Below, one piece after another: positions 5,120 through 7,925 of a stretch of DNA of 7,925 bases (within the stretch, counting starts at the first letter, position 1; every line of letters begins with the position of its first letter). Source of the DNA: JACMRI01 sp043778625 (GTDB lineage Bacteria > Bacteroidota > Bacteroidia > UBA4408); the NCBI GenBank assembly GCA_043778625.1, contig JAYWFU010000047.1:1-7925 (forward strand), read 5' to 3'. Under the pieces are notes generated by a model, which was not told the origin of the DNA, searched no databases, and saw only the letters and a list, made by a program, of their open reading frames with translations. The position numbers were made by a program, and so were the translations under genes.

Positions 5120-6151
5120 ATGGAAAAAACTGTAAATAAACCAATGAAAACTACAAAACATAAAACTGCTTTTAGCAAAGAAACTTACTTAGCTTGGTAC
5201 GAAGGAATGTTACTAAACCGTAAGTTTGAAGAAAAAACAGGACAATTATACATACAACAAAAAATACGTGGTTTTTGCCACCTTTACATTGGGCAAGAAG
5301 CCCTAGTGGCGGGTGCTACAAGCGCTACCAAAAAAGGCGATAAAGTTATTACAGCTTACCGCGACCACGTGCACCCAATAGCATTAGGCATGCACCCCAA
5401 ATACGTAATGGCCGAAATGTACGCCAAGGCTACAGGCTGTAGCAAGGGCAAGGGAGGATCAATGCACATGTTTAGCAAAGAATTTAATTTTTTTGGTGGA
5501 CATGGTATTGTTGGCGGACAAATACCCTTAGGCGCAGGTATTGCCTTTGCTGATAAATACAATGGTAACGATGCCGTAACACTTTGTTACATGGGCGACG
5601 GGGCTGTGCGCCAAGGTGCGTTGCACGAAGCGTTTAACATGGCTATGACATGGAAACTACCCGTAATATTTATTATAGAAAATAATAACTACGCCATGGG
5701 TACATCAGTAGAGCGTACCAGTAACGTAACCGAATTATGGAAACTGGGCTTGGCCTACGATATGCCTAGCAAACCCATTGATGGTATGACAGTAGAAGCC
5801 GTGCACGAAGCCGTGGCCGAAGCTGTAGTGCGCGCCCGCAAAGGTGATGGCCCTACATTGTTAGAAATGAAAACGTACCGCTACCGTGGGCACTCCATGA
5901 GCGACCCCGCCAGCTACCGTAGTAAGGACGAGGTGGAGGATTACAAAACTCAAGATCCTATTGTGAAAGTATTGGCCACAATAACACAAAATAAATGGGC
6001 AACCGAAAAAGAGTTGGAAGCTATTGATGCACGCATAAAAGCCACCATTGACGAAGCCGTACAGTTTGCAGAAGACTCACCTTATCCAACCCCTGACGAA
6101 CTGTACAAAGATGTGTACACGCAGGCCGATTACCCATATATTATAGAATAG
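5120..6151 (+). CDS. pdhA: Pyruvate dehydrogenase E1 component, alpha subunit
   Basis: A 343-residue alpha subunit of the heterotetrameric E1, which uses thiamine diphosphate to decarboxylate pyruvate and pass the acetyl group to the lipoyl groups of E2, linking glycolysis to the TCA cycle in the cytoplasm. Features in order: HLYIGQEA at 54-61; AYRDH near 79-83; the GKGGSMHMF stretch at 110-118; HGIVGGQIPLGAG at 128-140; the thiamine diphosphate motif beginning GDG at 159-161 and ending in NN at 188-189; and the loop YRYRGHSMSDPASYRS at 253-268, matching the loop that carries the regulatory serine in mitochondrial E1 alpha. Length is normal. The N-terminus to about residue 17 is a lysine-rich extension; M9 (5144) is an alternative start, but the -7 box 4 bp before M1 favours 5120. 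The beta subunit is not adjacent, as the next gene is convergent. A branched-chain 2-oxoacid or acetoin dehydrogenase alpha subunit is the main alternative, less likely from the HSMSDP loop. Confidence 0.93.
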   Translation: MEKTVNKPMKTTKHKTAFSKETYLAWYEGMLLNRKFEEKTGQLYIQQKIRGFCHLYIGQEALVAGATSATKKGDKVITAYRDHVHPIALGMHPKYVMAEMYAKATGCSKGKGGSMHMFSKEFNFFGGHGIVGGQIPLGAGIAFADKYNGNDAVTLCYMGDGAVRQGALHEAFNMAMTWKLPVIFIIENNNYAMGTSVERTSNVTELWKLGLAYDMPSKPIDGMTVEAVHEAVAEAVVRARKGDGPTLLEMKTYRYRGHSMSDPASYRSKDEVEDYKTQDPIVKVLATITQNKWATEKELEAIDARIKATIDEAVQFAEDSPYPTPDELYKDVYTQADYPYIIE

Positions 6152-6167
6152 AAAAAACAGTAATTAT

Positions 6168-6212
6168 ATAAGAGGCTGTAACTTATTGGTACAATAAATT
6201 ACAGCCTCTTAT
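6168..6212 (-). terminator. Strong hairpin terminator between convergent genes, overlapping coding sequence
   Basis: Positions 6168-6181 and 6199-6212 pair perfectly over 14 bp, then after one mismatch TTATTG (6183-6188) pairs with CAATAA (6192-6197) around a GTA loop. For minus-strand transcripts the hairpin is followed by a U-rich stretch (complement of the A6 run at 6152-6157), so it reads best as the terminator of the acyltransferase gene. It can also fold in pdhA transcripts, beginning 17 bp after that stop, but lacks a U-run there. The last ten codons and stop of the minus-strand gene form one arm and the loop. Confidence 0.82.
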
Positions 6213-7175
6213 GTCGCTGTGGTCAAACCTGCCTAGTATTTCAAAACTATTGTAAGCGTGGAGCTTGCCCAAATCTTGTGTGGCCACAAATGCGCACGAA
6301 TACAAGTTGGCAAGGTCTATTACATTAACTCCTCCTGTTGTGTTGTAGGGTAGTACTTGTTTGTAATCGTTTACATCTCTTATCAATACTCGCATCCAAG
6401 GTGGGCAACTATACAAGCCATTGGCGTTGGAGTAGGCTTGCGATAATAGTTCTGTCATTGAATATTCGGAGTGAATAGTAGCTACCCCAAAGCCTTGTTG
6501 TAACTGTTGGTGTAATTCTTCTTTAACTAATTCTTTACGTTTGCCTTTCATACCGCCAGTTTCCATTACAATTAAATTAGTAGATTGAGGTAAATTATAG
6601 CGCTCAATAAAATCTAACAACGCATACGACACTCCAATTAATAGCGTAGGCGTATTACTAGCACTAAGCTGTAGCAAGGTAGTATATAGTTGCTGGTTTT
6701 GGTTTAAAAAATAACCACTCGTAGCATTGTTACTTTGCGTAATAAGTGCGTCAACCATATAAATAAGCGACGACCCTTCTCGCTCTTGATACGAAGGTAA
6801 CAAAGCAAGCACAGCATAGTTGCTTACATTACCATAAAATAATTGAAACGCTTTAGTAAAACTTTGCTCGTAAATAGTTACATCGGGTACGTGGTGTAAA
6901 CTTTGCCCTGTGCCAGTGGTAGAGCTACTACTAAAAGTAATGCTAGGGGTACAATTATTAATTAAAACAGTGTGCGATTTAAAAAGTTCAACAGGCAAAA
7001 ATGGTATTTGATTAATCGTTGTAACCGCAGTAACATCTACCCCTAAATACTGCAAATATTGTGCATACACCCAATTATGAGTGCTTTGGTAGGCAAACAC
7101 TTGTAAAGCGCAGGCATCAAAGGCTTGCGGAGTTGTAATTGCAAATAGTTGATTACCCAATTGTTGTAATGGCAT
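6183..7175 (-). CDS. LuxE/PaaK-like acyltransferase (acyl-protein synthetase family)
   Basis: A 330-residue enzyme of the adenylate-forming (ANL) type, in the branch related to LuxE acyl-protein synthetase. Such enzymes activate a carboxylic acid with ATP and transfer it; the acid and acceptor here are unknown. Visible motifs: IPFLPVELFKSH at 57-68; the Ser/Thr/Gly-rich nucleotide loop SSSSTTGTGQS at 82-92; METGGMKGKRKEL at 204-216; EYSMTELLSQAYS at 237-249; and the C-terminal GRFDHSDIRGCNL at 315-327, typical of this family. The frame stays open upstream to 7397, which would give 404 residues, but that extension overlaps the divergent lipoprotein gene and reads as non-family sequence. The ATG at 7173-7175 gives an N-terminus (LFAITTPQAFDACAL) that fits the family and its usual length. 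It is divergent from the 7210 gene across 34 bp and convergent with pdhA. Confidence 0.87.
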   Translation of the reverse strand: MPLQQLGNQLFAITTPQAFDACALQVFAYQSTHNWVYAQYLQYLGVDVTAVTTINQIPFLPVELFKSHTVLINNCTPSITFSSSSTTGTGQSLHHVPDVTIYEQSFTKAFQLFYGNVSNYAVLALLPSYQEREGSSLIYMVDALITQSNNATSGYFLNQNQQLYTTLLQLSASNTPTLLIGVSYALLDFIERYNLPQSTNLIVMETGGMKGKRKELVKEELHQQLQQGFGVATIHSEYSMTELLSQAYSNANGLYSCPPWMRVLIRDVNDYKQVLPYNTTGGVNVIDLANLYSCAFVATQDLGKLHAYNSFEILGRFDHSDIRGCNLLYQ

Positions 7176-7204
7176 TGTAGTGTATAAATTTTTATGTAAA
7201 TTTG
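7175..7204 (+). promoter_or_regulatory. Near-ideal Bacteroidota promoter for the lipoprotein operon
   Basis: TTG at 7175-7177, then 19 bp, then TAAATTTG at 7197-7204 gives both halves of the Bacteroidota sigma consensus (-33 TTG, -7 TAnnTTTG) at good spacing. The -7 box ends 5 bp before ATG 7210, so the transcript would start at about the ATG. The -33 element overlaps the first codon of the divergent acyltransferase gene. Confidence 0.6.
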
Positions 7205-7209
7205 ATGTA

Positions 7210-7698
7210 ATGAAAAACATATCAAAAATACTATTATTACTGTGTGTTGTTAATGCCTGCAAAAAAAAGACTGCCGAAATATCAACCACGCCAAGTTTAA
7301 CTTTTGTATCATTTACGCAAGGTATTGATTCAGCTATTGTTAAATTTAACTTTACTGACGGCGACGGTGATATAGGTTTTTCTCCTAAAGATACCACTAG
7401 CCCTTACACAAAGGCAGAGGGACACTACTACAATTTTTTTGTTACCTATTACGAAAAGCACAACGGACAATTCAAAGCCATAAAACTAACGCCACCATTG
7501 CACGTGCGCTTGCCTCGCATTGTATTGGAATCAAAAGATAAAACCCTACAAGGCGACTTATACATAGCCTTGCCTGCGCCATATTACAGCCCATTGTTGA
7601 ATATTGGCGACACTATTAAATTTGATTATTATTTGGAAGACCGCGCTCTTAATAAAAGTGCAGTAGTATCGAGTGGAGATATTATTACTAAGTATTAA
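7210..7698 (+). CDS. Putative lipoprotein with FTDGDGDIG motif
   Basis: A 162-residue predicted lipoprotein. The signal peptide MKNISKILLLLCVVNAC ends at C17, with lipobox VNA-C; asparagine at that position is unusual but tolerated. Lysines follow directly (CKKK). Residues about 28-160 look like an all-beta domain: FVSFTQG at 32-38, VKFNFTDGDGDIGFSP at 44-59, YYNFFVTYYEKHNGQF at 73-88 and IKFDYYLEDRALNKS at 136-150. The FTDGDGDIG block recurs in many Bacteroidota lipoproteins of unknown function; it could bind calcium, but that is inference. An upstream ATG at 7180 would add ten residues before the signal peptide, but 7210 gives a normal signal peptide and fits the promoter. It is followed by another exported protein gene after 7 bp, so the two are probably co-transcribed. 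Confidence 0.85.
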   Translation: MKNISKILLLLCVVNACKKKTAEISTTPSLTFVSFTQGIDSAIVKFNFTDGDGDIGFSPKDTTSPYTKAEGHYYNFFVTYYEKHNGQFKAIKLTPPLHVRLPRIVLESKDKTLQGDLYIALPAPYYSPLLNIGDTIKFDYYLEDRALNKSAVVSSGDIITKY

Positions 7699-7705
7699 AA
7701 CAGTA

Positions 7706-7925
7706 ATGCGCTATCTGTTTTTTATTTGTGCAACACTGTTACAGCTTAGTGCATTAGGGCAAACTAGCATTGACGATGATTTGGATATGCGCATACCTTT
7801 GTTTAAAAATTACGATTTTAGTACAGGCAATTATTCGTTGCTTATTCATAACGAGGGTAGCAAAAACAACTCAATTTTTGATACCGTTGGTAAAGTTTAT
7901 TTAGTGCAAAAAGGCATGAGTAAAT
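7706..7925 (+). CDS. Secreted protein, N-terminal part (runs off the window)
   Basis: The open frame starts at ATG 7706 and continues through the window end, giving 73 residues. MRYLFFICATLLQLSALGQ is a signal peptide with likely cleavage after LGQ or ALG. The mature part begins TSIDDDLDMRIPLFKNYDFS and continues without recognised motif. It starts 7 bp after the stop of the lipoprotein gene with no promoter between, so they likely form an operon and may act together at the cell envelope. Family unknown from this fragment. Confidence 0.75.
   Translation, partial: MRYLFFICATLLQLSALGQTSIDDDLDMRIPLFKNYDFSTGNYSLLIHNEGSKNNSIFDTVGKVYLVQKGMSK

Noticed and set aside
5356..5562. Minus-strand frame within pdhA
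   Set aside because: It is antisense to the conserved region of pdhA and shows no signal of its own.
7176..7397. N-terminal 74-residue extension of the acyltransferase
   Set aside because: It would lie fully over the divergent lipoprotein gene, whose signal peptide and promoter are convincing. The ATG at 7173-7175 gives normal family length.

Overview
The window looks like chromosomal DNA of a Bacteroidota bacterium, probably from the Chitinophagales/Sphingobacteriales side. The evidence is a T9SS type B (CHU_C, gliding-motility-associated) sorting domain, lipoproteins of Bacteroidota type, Bacteroidota-style -7 promoter boxes (TAnnTTTG) in place of TATAAT, almost no Shine-Dalgarno sequences, and a LuxE-like acyltransferase ending in a GRFDxSDIRGCNL motif. 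This is inference from sequence; no search was run.

Layout. Positions 1-772 have no convincing gene. They hold a small hairpin (85-104) and a striking array of fourteen 12-bp palindrome-like cores, AGAT-RYRY-ATCT, at an exact 21-bp period (191-475). After a 16-bp perfect palindrome comes a 205-aa protein with a helical N-terminal half and an FN3-like C-terminal half (773-1390), followed by a long wobble-paired hairpin. Positions 1613-2514 are a complete IS5-family insertion sequence with 19-bp terminal inverted repeats and an apparently intact transposase on the minus strand. Downstream is an AT-rich accessory stretch: a lipoprotein gene whose 5' end looks replaced by foreign GC-richer sequence and whose 3' end is cut off at an A9 tract (2589-3122, continuing in another frame to 3246), and a 71-bp hairpin able to adopt two alternative pairings (3306-3376).

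From 3421 the window carries ordinary genes: an MFS transporter (3421-4656), a tiny secreted protein that is little more than a T9SS type B sorting domain (4713-5075), and pdhA, the alpha subunit of pyruvate dehydrogenase E1 (5120-6151). A strong hairpin terminator at 6168-6212 lies between convergent genes and is partly built from the last codons of the minus-strand acyltransferase gene (6183-7175). Divergent from that gene, across only 34 bp, is a lipoprotein gene (7210-7698) followed at 7 bp by the start of a secreted protein that runs off the window (7706-7925). pdhA and the 7210 lipoprotein gene both have a perfect -7 box only 4-5 bases before ATG, suggesting leaderless mRNAs.

The genes do not form one obvious pathway. 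The least explained element is the 21-bp phased array upstream of the FN3-like gene.
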